Part shown: positions 11,887-24,000 of the stretch, piece after piece | How positions within the stretch are numbered: the stretch's first letter is position 1 | How the letters are laid out: every line of letters begins with the position of its first letter | Origin: Larix kaempferi | Taxonomy: Eukaryota > Streptophyta > Pinopsida > Pinales > Pinaceae | Direction: 5' to 3' | NCBI GenBank assembly: GCA_027924585.1 | Contig: BSBM01000047.1 | Coordinates: forward strand, 24,558,501-24,622,500 | DNA: 64,000 nt | Notes under the pieces: model-generated | Databases searched by the model: none | What the model saw: only the letters and a program-made list of their open reading frames with translations | Told to the model about the DNA's origin: nothing | Program-made: the position numbers and the translations under genes

Positions 11887-13956
11887 TCACAGAGACCGAG
11901 AAGTAGTGCCCATTCTCGATAGATAGGAAATATGAGTCATCGTGACGGACATCAATCCGAAGGGGCCCACAAGAAGATGTGTATGGTTTCCAACCATGTG
12001 GAAAAAGGCGTGGTGAGGCATGACAACCTGCTCACCTACAGCGAAGGTCCTCCTGTTGATCGAGGTCGGGTCAACATTTATGTCCCGGAACACTGACACC
12101 TCTGCGTTTCCGTCCTGACCGGGATGGAGGTCTCTACGACTAACATCTGAGACAAAACGGTGGGATTCCCCGTCGAGGGGAATCACTACCTCTCTGATCA
12201 AAATCTCCCGAGGTGCTTCCCTTTCGAGGGAAGGGTCGGCTCGGGGACCAAGGGGTGTGGGATGTGCCGTGTGTATCTCTGTCTCACCGATGGTCCAAAA
12301 ATTAGGGGGATGGGCCGATAGGCTGTGGGTGGACGAATGTGTGGAAGGCAGGGTGGAAGGTGTCAAGGTGGGATGAGTGCTTGATCCTTCTCTGGATGGG
12401 ACCGGGATCTCTACAGGCAGAAGGAAGCTCGGGAACTGGAAAGGGCGTGGGGAGGGAGGTGGGGTATCCATGGGACCTGACTCAAACTCTCTCGTGATAT
12501 CCTCGGGAAGAGAGAACTCCTCCAGGAACACCTGCTCAGACGCAACACTTCCAGCCTCACTCCTGGGAGCAAAGGGAAGGGGAAAGAAACTCCAGTCAGA
12601 CTCGTCACTCTATTCCTCAACGAGTTCCTGGGGAGGAGGCCCCTCAACCAGGTAGTCGGGGGGAGATGCTCTGGCCTGTCTAGCAATAGACCTAAAGCTT
12701 CTTTCCTCTACCGAAGGGATACCCCTCACTTCCCAATCCTCCAGGGGAGGGGGAGTGTCTTCACCACTTTCTTCCATCTCATGATCTTCCTCGTTATAAG
12801 CAGGGAAGTGGCGGGTGAATGCCCTCAACTCATCTAGCAGCGAGAACTCCGACTCGTCATCCTCAGTGATGATGTAATCGTCTAGATATAGCAAAGCTAG
12901 GTGTTGTCGGAGGCTCGGAGGATAAGAGTGATCCATAGGGAACTCCTCCTCTATCCCCATAGGGTGAGGCTCGTCAGGAGCAAGTGCTAGCTCGCCCTCA
13001 GGATGGTCGTGGGTGAGTCCCTGCATGTCCTCTCCATCAGAATCCTCCTGTGGTGAGGGAGACGTGGGGGTAGCGATCCATCTGTCAAGTGCATGTCCCA
13101 AGTCTGCCTCATCGTCTATGTCTTCCCTGTCATCACCGAAAGCCATGAACATCCCCTCCTGGCTTGGCTCACAACCCCCGTAAGTTCTTCGTAAGGCATC
13201 CTCCATGCCCTCAAGGTGCCCCTCATAGAAGGGCTCCCTGTATACTCTCACTAGGACCCCGTTAGGGTCAAGGATCGAGGCGTAAGATAAGTCCATTTGG
13301 AGGTGCCCTCCTAATTCGACAGCCCACTTCCTGGACAGGAGCATGTCGTAGACAGGCGGAAGGTCAATCACTACTACGTCCATGAGGGTGGAGATATCTA
13401 AGCACAAGAAAAGATCTGCTCTCAAGTTCTTGATCAACCCATGGGCTGGAACTTGTTTAGAGTCTATTCCACACACGTTTCCATCGGGACGAGTGACCTC
13501 TAGGCCCATGGCTTTCATAACCTGCAAAGGCATGACATTCATGGAGGCCCTCGAGTCTAACATACAGTTATGCAACAACGTGCCCTGTATACGGAGAGTC
13601 AAATAGAAAGGCTAGTGCCCTCCATTCTTCCTCTCGTAGATGGCAGTGTGAATGGAGACTGGGGGGTCCTCTGTGTCAGCCTCCTCCTCGTGAGTAACAG
13701 CCAAAGAACAGGAGGTGTCTACAGGGGTATCCGATGGGCTCCTCTCTACAGGAATGTTATCCAGGAAATCAGTGATTTGACTCCAGACTGAGGGAAATTT
13801 GGCTAGCTCAATCAAGGGGATGGTGTGCGTTATATTGGCCAACTCCTTTTCAAGCTCTATGGTCTGCCCGAAAGGCTCGTAAGATGGGTGAGGGCTGATA
13901 TCGAGGTCCGAATGAGGGACCTCGTGCCTCTCTGTGAAGGGCGCGGGCCTAGGTTC
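11887..13956 (-). pseudogene. Ty3-type gag-protease tail: retropepsin plus acidic C-terminal region
   Basis: One minus-strand frame runs from 13956 to 11887, broken only by two TAG codons (13612-13614 and 12610-12612). Residues just after the first stop carry the retropepsin active-site motif LDSRASMNVMPL (usual form DSGAS or DTGAS) followed by NVCGIDSKQV and MLLSRKWAVELGG, as in plant Ty3/gypsy aspartic proteases. The Gly of the active-site triad is replaced by Arg, which would be expected to inactivate it. Downstream is a long Asp/Glu-rich, then Pro/Ser/Thr-rich stretch with no reverse transcriptase or integrase motifs before the 3' LTR. The upstream gag is cut off at 13957 by insertion of the family-1 element. 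Function otherwise unknown. Confidence 0.8.
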
Positions 13957-16900
13957 TGTTATAACATATATAGTAGTCGGGCTACCATACATTATTTTTC
14001 TGATTCCAGTACACTATGCCATGACTGAGTCTCAGGACACTCGAAGAGATGACCGATGTAGCCATTATACCATTTGTATAGAGCAGTCAGAAGTGCCCAG
14101 AGTTACAGCAGCAGTTTCAGAGGACAAATGATGGTACAGGTTGATGAGCATTCAGGTATATCATTGTGTTATGGTTATATTGCTTTTATACTTATTCTTA
14201 TAGCATGTCTTAGCACTTAGTGTCATGATCTGGCGATCATATAGATATGTGGACCTGGTTGATCTTATTATATATATTATATTGTCCCTACTCAGACTTA
14301 GAAGTTCACTATTCATACTCATTGGTTTTACCCTCCTTAGGGAGAATAGAGGTGATCATTCCACCATACCTTGGCTTGCTAGTGTTGGCTCCATTATTCA
14401 TTGTCTTCATCCATCCATTGCCTACCTTTTAGTTTATCACCCTGACTTGCTACTTGACTAGTGACATGGAGGATCTTTTCCCCACTGTAGCCTCTGTATT
14501 GGATAAGCTTCCCTGTTTACTGTGTCTCGGCTCTGAGTTGGTGACAAAACTTACCTTTGGTGAGTTGGATTGTAGGCCTAAATCATTCTGGTCGGTTCTC
14601 CCGATGTTTGGCATTGGCTCGAACTCCCCCTAGTCACTTGAGATGTTGTTGGCTAAAACTGAAAGCTCATGTACTATTTATGTAAACTGATAAATTCGCC
14701 CATGGAAACTAAAAGGGCAAGAGCGATGAACTACTGAAAAATACTCCTCGAAGAGTATAAGAAAGGTCCAAAAAGCAATGATTCTTAAAAGCTATATTTA
14801 AACAATTGCTGACCTTGTACATGTATAAAAAACATGCCCTGGATGCAAGCTGCAACTAGTTGTGCTTATCAGCACACCTAAGATCCGAAGGGTTATGTAG
14901 GCCAAAAAGGCCATGAAATGAAATTGAATGATCCTAATGAACCTGGATCAACTTGATGTAGACATGATGCCTAAGTTGAATAAGCACTCTCTAAACAACT
15001 TATCCATTTGTGAGACACCGCCATTCCCTGTGTTGTTGCTCATTCAGTATATACTATGGTGTGTATTCCCTTTCCCTTTATCAAAGTGTCACAAAGTTAA
15101 GTCAGTCAAGTCATCCCTTAGCCTAGCCAGTTATTTTAGCCTTCACCCTTCACTAGCAAATTGATCACAGCTATGAAGTGAGTATGATCTTGAAAGTCTA
15201 GTCTGAGTAATAATAATAATTAATGACATTATATATTTGGATTTAGATCGCCAATAATGATTACTTTGTGTTATAATTGTTATTTGAATAAGTTGTAGAG
15301 CATGCATTAACCTTTGACACTTCGCAGCATCTTCCGATGATGGTCTGAGTTATATTTGGTCATGTTGACTTGGTTATATTTGGTCATGTTGACTTGGTTA
15401 GACCTAGTTTGACCAAGGTTAACCATAGGACATGAGATGGTTGGACCTTATGATGATATGGATAGATGATATATGGTCTATGTACATGTATATGATGATT
15501 CTATGTAGCAGCTACAGGGTTATGATGATGATTCTTGGTTTACAGCAGTATTTGATCATTTACAGATTATTATTATTTGCCCTCTTTCGGTATATTGGAT
15601 ATATATATTGATCATGCAGAGACTCATATGGTGTATGAGTACACATCTTGGATGGATTTGGACCTTCTGAGTCCAATGAGACAGTTTGTTTTCAGTTCCG
15701 GGCAATTACAGTGATGATTGGGCGTCAGTAGGCTATCCCAGTGCAGTTTTGGTCTGTCAGAGGCCCTGTCAGAGCAGATGTAATTTTTATCCGGTTGACC
15801 TAGGGCGCTGTGCTTGGAGGGGGTGGTCCAGCCACTTGTTTTTAGCATATTACCGCCCTCCCGGACACATTGGTTCCCTCACCTTGACAGCGCAGTAACT
15901 CCAGGAGGCAGTTTGGGGCAGTTTCACGCTTCCCAAGGCATTTCAGGATTGGTAGAAATGGCTATTGAGGAAATCGATTTGGGCTACTGAGGCAATGTTT
16001 TGGCATGGGATGATCAGTGATGATGGATTGATGACTTCCACACCTCCTCCAGCAGTTTCAACTTCATCAGGGCCCGCATCCATCACTTATGGCACTTTCT
16101 GATGATTTATGAGGTCATTTGAGGCCTACGATTTGACCATAGAGGCACGATTTGGTATATTGATGACTATATTATTATTGTTGTGCTATGGGGATTGACC
16201 AAGGGTGGCTAAAATTACCCCTTGGACCCACCATAAGCTTCCTATTATATTTTGTCATCATGATTTGGTGGGATTCCCCTCTTCTAGGGCGATTTTGTCC
16301 ACTTATATTATATTTTATTAGTGATCCATGTATTTTATTGTTGAGCTCATCTCAACCATTGATTAGACATTTGTATCTTTTAATCTTAGCCACTCATTCA
16401 AAAAGTGGTTAGGATTTTGATGCCTCTCCTTCCTATTTAAAGGAGAGAGCTTCTCATTTGTAAGGGGTCTTTGGCTCTTGGATTATTGGTATAGAAAAAC
16501 TTTCTTGTGGAAATTCTTGTGGTCTCCTTTGCATCTGGTGTTCTTAGATGGTGATTGGAAAGTCTATTGCAACCTAGCATTTGGAATTTGTGGTAAGATC
16601 TATCTATTTTGGAAATCATTGTCTTGTCTACAGGAGAGCGACTTCAACATGGGTGATTTTGCAAGGCTTCTTCAAATCGACTTTCTTGGCATTTGCTGGT
16701 ATCAGGGGGTTATCATTAGTATCATTGTGATCTATGCTATCTTTTTGTTACTTCTCTTGTGGCATTAGTCTTATCTCTTGATTACATCAAATCTGATATT
16801 GTTAACGTTTGTTGTGCAAGAGAGAAGGCGCATTGGCTTCTTGGACTAAATCGATTGCATAGAAAACTACCTCAAAGCTTCTCAAATTGATCGGGTTTGC

Positions 16901-18390
16901 ATAGATCATCATCATCAAGGCACCTACAAGGTTACCCAGGTAAGATCCACGGGTTTGTTTCTCTTATCTTTATCCAATCCATTGACATAGCTCATAAATT
17001 GATAAAACCCTTATTTATTCAAACCCTCATTTTTACATTTTTTCAGATCTACTAAGATCTAGTGGCTTCTTGAGTAAGATATTGAAAACCCACCTCTATA
17101 GTATCCACTGCATCCCGGATCTATAGTTTGGTGAGGATTGGCCTCCATTTGACCCTCTTCCCAAGGCATTTAGCCTCTCTAAGCAAGGGCGCACTTCCTA
17201 GTTTGATGGGTTGACCTAGATCTCGTATGTGGGTAGTTGAGATCCCGCTTGATTCATGATCTACACATCCAGTAACCTACCCCCAAATTGTCACTTTTCT
17301 GATTTCTACCTTGTGGGCCCTATTCCACATTTTAAGGGATTTAATCCCCATTTTGGACCACTTGGTATCTTCAAACTCAGATCTAGTAAGATCTAGCCAT
17401 TGGATTGCCTTGAAATTGTAGATCCATACTCTCACTTGCTTAAACCACTTGGATCTAAAGTTTGGATGCCATTGGACTTGTCTTGACCCCACTTATCCCA
17501 CTTTTTAGCCTCCTTGGGTAAAGTCGCACCACCTTGGAGAAGTGAGTTGGCCCACTTCTAGGACATGGGTACATGAGATTTCAGTGGATTTGGAACGGGA
17601 GTAATTCAAAACCTAGGTCTAGTAGGTCACCTTGTCAAATCTTGCCTTGGGGATAGCATTTCTTGTTTTAAGGGATTGTGGTCCACTTAGGTCAAACCTA
17701 GATCTAGACCTATTCATCCATCAAGGCTTTAATTTCCCACTTGTCTCATGCAATAGGAGTCCTTAACCACAAGTTAACTTTACTTTGACTCCATTATCCC
17801 AATTCCCAAGGCACTGATCTCTCTCCAAGTCAATTCAACTTTCCTAGATTGTTGGATTAAGTTGTGGTTTGACCCTTGATTGATGAGCTAAACCCTTTGA
17901 TGCCATCATACTTCATGATCAAGCTTGTCACTTGTACTAGTTAGCCCCAATTCAACCCCTAAACTACCCTGCATTGGACACGGTTCCCAAGGCAGTGGAT
18001 TTTCTCACATTGAACTAGTACTTTAATCCTGGATCCTATTTCACAAATCACAAGTCACTTTCACATCAATAATGAACCAAAGCTATACTCATTGAACCCC
18101 TCACTTGTCTTGTGACTTCATCCTAAGGTCTAGGATAAACCATACACCTTACTTCACTTAAAATTAACTTGATTTGGTGTCTTGGTTTTGATCTCTCCTG
18201 TCGGGAGTATATCGGGTCTCCCCCTTTGTTGTCTGGGCTAGATATCATAAAGTGAAGGTTGCCTCGACTGGCGTGACAACCATCTATTGGAGGTCGAGGT
18301 GATCGTGGTTGCACCTTTTGAGTTGCCCTTCCCTATTGCCATCCATTAGTGTATACATCCATAGGGGTAACTACAGTTTAGGTGATAACA
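13957..18390 (+). mobile_element. Family-1 5' LTR (copy B)
   Basis: A 4434 bp LTR, TGTTATAACA to GATAACA. It is followed after three bases by a primer binding site, so it is the 5' LTR of the element completed by copy C. It lacks an 84 bp block present in copies A and C (between 14018 and 14019) and has a private 24 bp tandem duplication at 15350-15397. The flank GGTTC (13952-13956) would be one half of the target duplication; the other half is lost. It carries a TATA-like TATTTAA at 16434-16440. Open frames of 60-96 codons inside are shared with the other copies only because the LTRs are alike. Confidence 0.92.
16434..16441 (+). promoter_or_regulatory. TATA-like box of the family-1 LTR promoter
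   Basis: TATTTAAA lies at the same place in all three family-1 LTRs (1176-1183 minus, 16434-16441, 23555-23562) and, slightly changed, in the family-3 LTR at 27304-27310. It is followed by a purine-rich AGGAGAGAG and, about 30 bp on, by a conserved G/T-rich stretch that would fit a start of transcription. Use as a promoter is inferred from position and conservation only. Confidence 0.5.
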
Positions 18391-18393
18391 TTT

Positions 18394-18411
18394 TGGCGCC
18401 GTTGCCGAGGA
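18394..18411 (+). other. Primer binding site for tRNA-Asp
   Basis: TGGCGCCGTTGCCGAGGA matches the complement of the plant tRNA-Asp(GUC) 3' end at 17 of 18 positions (an A where G is usual). It begins three bases after the 5' LTR. This tRNA is commonly used by plant Ty3/gypsy elements, so the element is assigned to Ty3 rather than copia. Confidence 0.85.
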
Positions 18412-18775
18412 AGGCAGTAGCTTACCCTGGTTCGACATACCTTTCTTAAAGCCCTCCCGTTCTCTTTGCCCAACATTTTGGCGTTGGACGGCATAGGCTT
18501 ACCTTGGATAAATCTAGTAGTCATTATTCACTCTCTCCTGCATATACAATGACACATTTCTTGGTAGAAGAGTTTAAGAAATCTACCTAGCGACTCCCAA
18601 CCGTGACTCCGATGAGGACCGAGCTCATTTACATCCCTATAACACTAGAATTTAGACAGATCCTATCATTATCTAGAACCCATGGGGTGCATCATTTTGT
18701 TTTCAGGCTCTTGAATTTAAAAATAAATATTAAAATTTAAAATATAAAAATAAAAAATAAAAATAAAAATTATCC
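18412..18775 (+). other. 5' leader of the family-1 element
   Basis: Untranslated stretch between the primer binding site and the gag start. The last ~60 bases are almost pure A and T (18716-18771) and lead into TTATCCATGG, a favourable context for the ATG at 18776. A motif near the primer site, TTTGGCG, recurs at 18476-18482. No gene. Confidence 0.55.
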
Positions 18776-20557
18776 ATGGCTGCCTCTGAGCGACCTAGAA
18801 CTTTTGGTCGTTTAAAAGTTTTTGACTTTTCGAAAATTGTTGGGTATCCTCATCATATTCCTCATCAGGCTTGTGAAAGGTTGCCTACTTTCAATGGAAG
18901 TTATGAAATCTCTTCTAGAAGGCGCCTTGAAAGATTTTGGGAAGTTCTTAACAAGTTATCCATAACCCATGAGGATGTGTGTATGAAACTATTGGCTTCA
19001 TCTTTCAAAGAAATAGCTGGGCTCTGGCTTTCGAATTTGAAACCCAATAGCATTTCCGGATATGACATGTTTGAAAATAAATTCTTAGAAGAATGGGGAA
19101 GTGAATTCGATGATATGTATCTTTCGAATCAAATCCAAGATCAAAACCTTCCCCTTTCCGATCCTATTGTTGAATCATTTAACAATCAAGCTTCCAGTGA
19201 ACTGTCAATATCCGGAGCTGGCCCCTCTTGCCCAATTTCCTTGGAGGATAAGTTTTCCATTTTTGAGTTAATTGAAAGTCAAATCACTAATATAAATCGT
19301 ATGTTTTCAAATTTCTTTTTAGGTAGCCCTAGTCCTGATCCAGAGGAAATTTTTGAGGATGAGCCTTTAGTCAACAAGTCCATTGAAGTTCTTCCTTCGA
19401 AAGAACTCATCTTCCATTCTAGCTTTACTGATCATTCAATTCCTGATCAGCTTATTGAAGAAGAAGAAAGTAGGGACATAGATCAAGATCCTTTAGTGGT
19501 GATTTCGGGTGATAATTGTGCAAATAATCAGGATATTTTAAATGAAATTATTAATTTCGCCCCTGATCAATTAAATGAAAATGATCACTTATCCTCTTAT
19601 AATTTTAATGATGAATCAATAGAAGTTCACTCTCAAGATGAAGATGAAATAGTGAACCACACTAGATGCTCTAATCTTTGTTCCACCTCTTATAATGAGT
19701 CTTTAAATTTTTCCATCCCTAGTCAAGATAGGTTCATCGATTTCTTAGAATTAGAATCTTGTCCTCAGGTTGTAAATATTAAATTTGATCAAAAGCTTGA
19801 AATTATTCCTAGAATAAAGAATATTTTCTATTATCAAAATCCAAGGTCAAACTTGTTTATCCATTTGGGAGAATTTTCATATTTGCAATCCACCCTCCTT
19901 TCCTAACTCTTTCAATCATCTTCGGGTTGGTGCTCTAGTCAATCTTTTGCCTTGGAAATTTTTAATAGGAAGTATAAGCATGATTACATGTTTGGATAAA
20001 AAGCACTTCATTTCCCTTTTCAGTCACTTTGGAACCATAATGCTTGTTCTCAAGATATAAATCATTCTTGGTGGCTAGAAAAGGTGTTTAAAGATCAATT
20101 CCATCTTTTCTCCATTTTTGAGCATCAAGTGGGTCTGACTTTGATTTTCTCTCTTTTAAGCTTTAATTTATCCCCACTTGGTTTTTTGATCATTAGTCCC
20201 AAGGAGAATCAAATTGAATATGTAAGAGAAGTAAATGAACAAGTTAATCTGTGTGAAAATGAATCGAATCACATGTCTTATGTCCTTCCTCTATCCATCT
20301 CTGAGTTTAACTTGCATAAATTTTATGATCCTATCAGTTCTTTGATGGAGGATGTTTGCATCAGTCAGTCTTCTCCTTGGCATAATTTCATATTGCATCG
20401 TTCAAACCATTCTTCAATTTATGAACAAATCAAGAAGATTGTGCCCTTAAATTTGTTGATCTTTAGCCCAATCATGACTTGTTTCATTACCAGAAATCAA
20501 AGAAGAATCACTAATATGTTTGATGAATGGTTGCATTGGATTTATGATTTTACCTAG
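18776..20557 (+). pseudogene. Gag-like protein of a non-autonomous long-LTR element
   Basis: A single frame of 594 codons, broken by two TAA stops (19904-19906 and 19997-19999). Residues about 35-115 look like a plant retrotransposon gag domain: LPTFNGSYE, RRLERFWEVLNKL, HEDVCMKLLASSF, GLWLSNLKPNSI, FENKFLEEWG. The rest is acidic and Ser/Asn-rich, without a CCHC zinc knuckle. No protease, RT, RNase H or integrase follows; only 460 bp separate the frame from the 3' LTR. The protein would package RNA if functional. It matches the described gag-only terminal-repeat elements (TR-GAG type), dependent on enzymes from a relative. Start chosen at the first ATG after the A-rich leader. Confidence 0.75.
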
Positions 20558-21017
20558 CATTTGTGATGACTGGTTAGATTAGAGTAAGTAGGAAACCAAA
20601 TAAGCCTACTTGGGCAGTAGTTAGTCTTTTTAGCCATTGAGTCTGGCACCTTTTTGTTTTTCTTTTCCTAAGCTCCTTTGTAAGCTCCTAGTTTAACTGA
20701 GCACCTGTCATTTTCTTTTTCCTGCACAATAAATTTCAAACTTTGCAAGTTATGTTAGTGATTTAATCTACTTTCTGCATTTATATTTCTCTCTTAGAAT
20801 AGATTTTATTTCATTTGGATTTTATATTTTTCCCACACATGCGGCATGAGGTATTTTTGATGTTTGTGAATGCAGAAATAGGTTGCAAAAATAAAAAGCT
20901 GGAAGCAAAATGGTAGAGTGCTGGATCGTGGATTCGAGTAGCAGAGTTCGAGAACCAGAGATTCTGAGGTTTTCAAGCGCTCATTTCAGCAGAGCACTTG
21001 TCCCAGCCGGAGCCAGA
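20558..21017 (+). other. 3' internal region of the family-1 element
   Basis: Non-coding stretch between the gag frame and the 3' LTR. It contains an A/G-rich run near 20875-20912, but the bases directly before the LTR (GGAGCCAGA) are not a typical polypurine tract. The last ~80 bp are shared with the family-2 element next to its own 3' LTR. Confidence 0.6.
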
Positions 21018-24000
21018 TGTTATCACATATATAGTAGCCGGGCTACCATACATTATTTTGCTGATTCCAATACACTATTCAGCCAGTTCTCTTCCATTGA
21101 GATTCTGAGATGACCATCTATTTGGATCACTATCAGATTTGGACAGCAGTTGTATTTCCCATGCCATGACTGAGTCTCAGGACACTCGGAGAGATTACCG
21201 ATGTAGCCATTATACCATTTGTACAGAGCAGTCAATAGTGCCCAGAGTTACAGCAGCAGTTTCAGAGGACAGATAATGGTACAGGTTGATGAGCATTCAG
21301 GTATATCATTGTGTTATGGTTATATTGCTTTTATACTTATTCTTATAGCATGTCTTAGCACTTAGTGTCATGATCTGGCGATCATATAGATATGTGGACC
21401 TGGTTGATCTTATTATATATATTATATTGTCCCTACTCAGACTTAGAAGTTCACTATTCATACTCATTGGTTTTACCCTCCTTAGGGAGAATAGAGGTGA
21501 TCATTCCACCATACTTTGGCTTGCTAGTGTTGGCTCCATTATTCATTGTCTTCATCCATCCATTGCCTACCTTTTAGTTTATCACCCTGACTTGCTACTT
21601 GACTAGTGACATGGAGGATCTTTTCCCCACTGTAGCCTCTGTATTGGATGAGTTTCCCTGTTTACTGTGCCTCGGCTTTGAGTTGGTGGCAAAACTTACC
21701 TTTGGTGAGTTGGATTGTAGGCCTAAATTATTCTGGTCGGTTGTCCCGATGTTTGGCATTGGCTCGAACTCCCCCTAGTCACTTGAGATGTTGTTGGCTA
21801 AAACTGAAAGCTCATGTACTATTTATGGAAACTGATAAATTCGCCCATGGAAACTAAAAGGGCAAGAGCGATGAACTGCTGAAAAATACTCCTCGAAGAG
21901 TATAAGAAAGGTCCAAAAAGCAATGATTCTTAAAAGCTATATCTAAACAATTGCTGACCTTGTACATGTATAAAAAACATGCCCTGGATGCAAGCTGCAA
22001 CTAGTTGTGCTTATCAGCACACCTGAGATCCGAAGGGTTATGTAGGCCAAAAAGGCCATGAAATGAAATTGAATGATCATAATGAACCTGGATCAACTTG
22101 ATGTAGACATGATGCCTAAGTTGAATAAGCACTCTCTAAACAACTTATCCATTTGTGAGACACCGCCATTCCTTGTGTTGTTGCTCATTCAGTATATACT
22201 ATGGTGTGTATTCCCTTTCCCTTTGCCAAAGTGTCACAAAGTTAAGTCAGTCAAGTCATCCCTTAGCCTAGCCAGTTATTTTAGCCTTCACCCTTCACTA
22301 GCAAATTGATCACAGCTATGAAGTGAGTATGATCTTGAAAGTCTAGTTTGAGTAATAATAATAATTAATGACATTATATATTTGGATTTAGATCGCCAGT
22401 AATGATTACTTTGTGTTATAATTGTTATTTGAATAAGTTGTAGAGCATGCATTAACCTTTGACACTTCGCAGCAGCTTTCGATGATGGTCTGAGTTATAT
22501 TTGGTCATGTTGACTTGGTTAGACCTAGTTTTACCAAGGTCAACCATAGGACATGAGATGGTTGGACCTTATGATGATATGGATAGATGATATATGGTCT
22601 ATGTACATGCATATGATGATTCTATGCAGCAGCTACAGGGTTATGATGATGATTCTTGGTTTACAGCAGTATTTGATCATTTACAAATTATTATTATTTG
22701 CCCTGTTCCGGTATATTGGATATATATATTGATCATGCAGAAACTCATATGGTGTATGAGTACACATCTTGGATGGATTTGGACCTTCTGAGTCCAATGA
22801 GACAGTTTGTTTTCAGTTCCGGGCACTTACAGTGATGATTGGGCCTTAGTAGGCTATCTCAGTGCAGTTTTGGTCTGTCGGAGGCCCTGTCAGAGCAGAT
22901 GTGATTTTTATCCGGTTGACCTAAGGCGTTGTGCTTGGAGGGTGTGGTCCAGCCACTTGTTTTTAGCATATTACCCCCCTCCCGGACACATTGGTGCCCT
23001 CACCTTGACAGCGTAGGCACTCCAGGAGGCAGTTTGGGGCAGTTTCACGCTTCCCGAGGCATTTCAGAATTGGTAGAAATGGTTATTGAGGAAATCGATT
23101 TGGGCTACTGAAGCAATGTTTTGGCATGGGATGATCAGTGATGATCGATTGATGTCTTCCACACCTCCTCCAACAGTTTCAGCTTCATCGGGGCCCACAT
23201 CCATCACTTATGGCACTTTCTGATGATTTTTGAGGTCTTTTGAGGCCTACGATTTGACCATAGAGGCACGATTTGGTATATTGATGACTATATTATTATT
23301 ATTGTGCTATAGGGATTGACCAAGGGTGGCTAAAATTACCCCTTGGACCCACCATAAGCTTCCCATTATATTTTGTCATCATGATTTGGTGGGATTCCCC
23401 TCTTCTAAGGCGATTTTGTCCACTTATATTATATTTTATTAGTGATCCATGTATTTTATTGTTGAGCTCATCTCAACCATTGATTAGACATTTGTATCTT
23501 TTAATCTTAGCCACTCATTCAAAAAGTGGTTAGGATTTTGATGCCTCTCCTTCCTATTTAAAGGAGAGAGCTTCTCATTTGTAAGGGGTCTTTGGCTCTT
23601 GGATTATTGGTATAGAAAAACTTTCTTGTGGAAATTCTTGTGGTCTCCTTTGCATCTGGTATTCTTAGATGGTGATTGGAAAGTCTATTACAACCTAGCA
23701 TTTGGAATTTGTGGTAAGATCTATATATTTTGGAAATCATTGTCTTGTCTACAGGAGGGCGACTTCAACAAGGGCGATTTTGCAAGGCTTCTTCAAATCG
23801 ACTTTCTTGGCATTTGCTTGTATCAGGGGGTTATCATTAGTATCATTGTGATCTATGCTATCTTTCTGTTACTTCTCTTGTGTCATTAGTCTTATCTCTT
23901 GATTACATAAAATCTGATATTGTTGATGTTTGTTGTGCAGGAGAGAGGGCGCATTGGCTTCTTGGACTAAATTGATTGCATAGAAAACTACCTCAAAGCT

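Noticed and set aside
12377-12655. Plus-strand 92-codon frame.
   Set aside because: Shadow of the minus-strand protease-bearing frame, which has recognisable retropepsin motifs.
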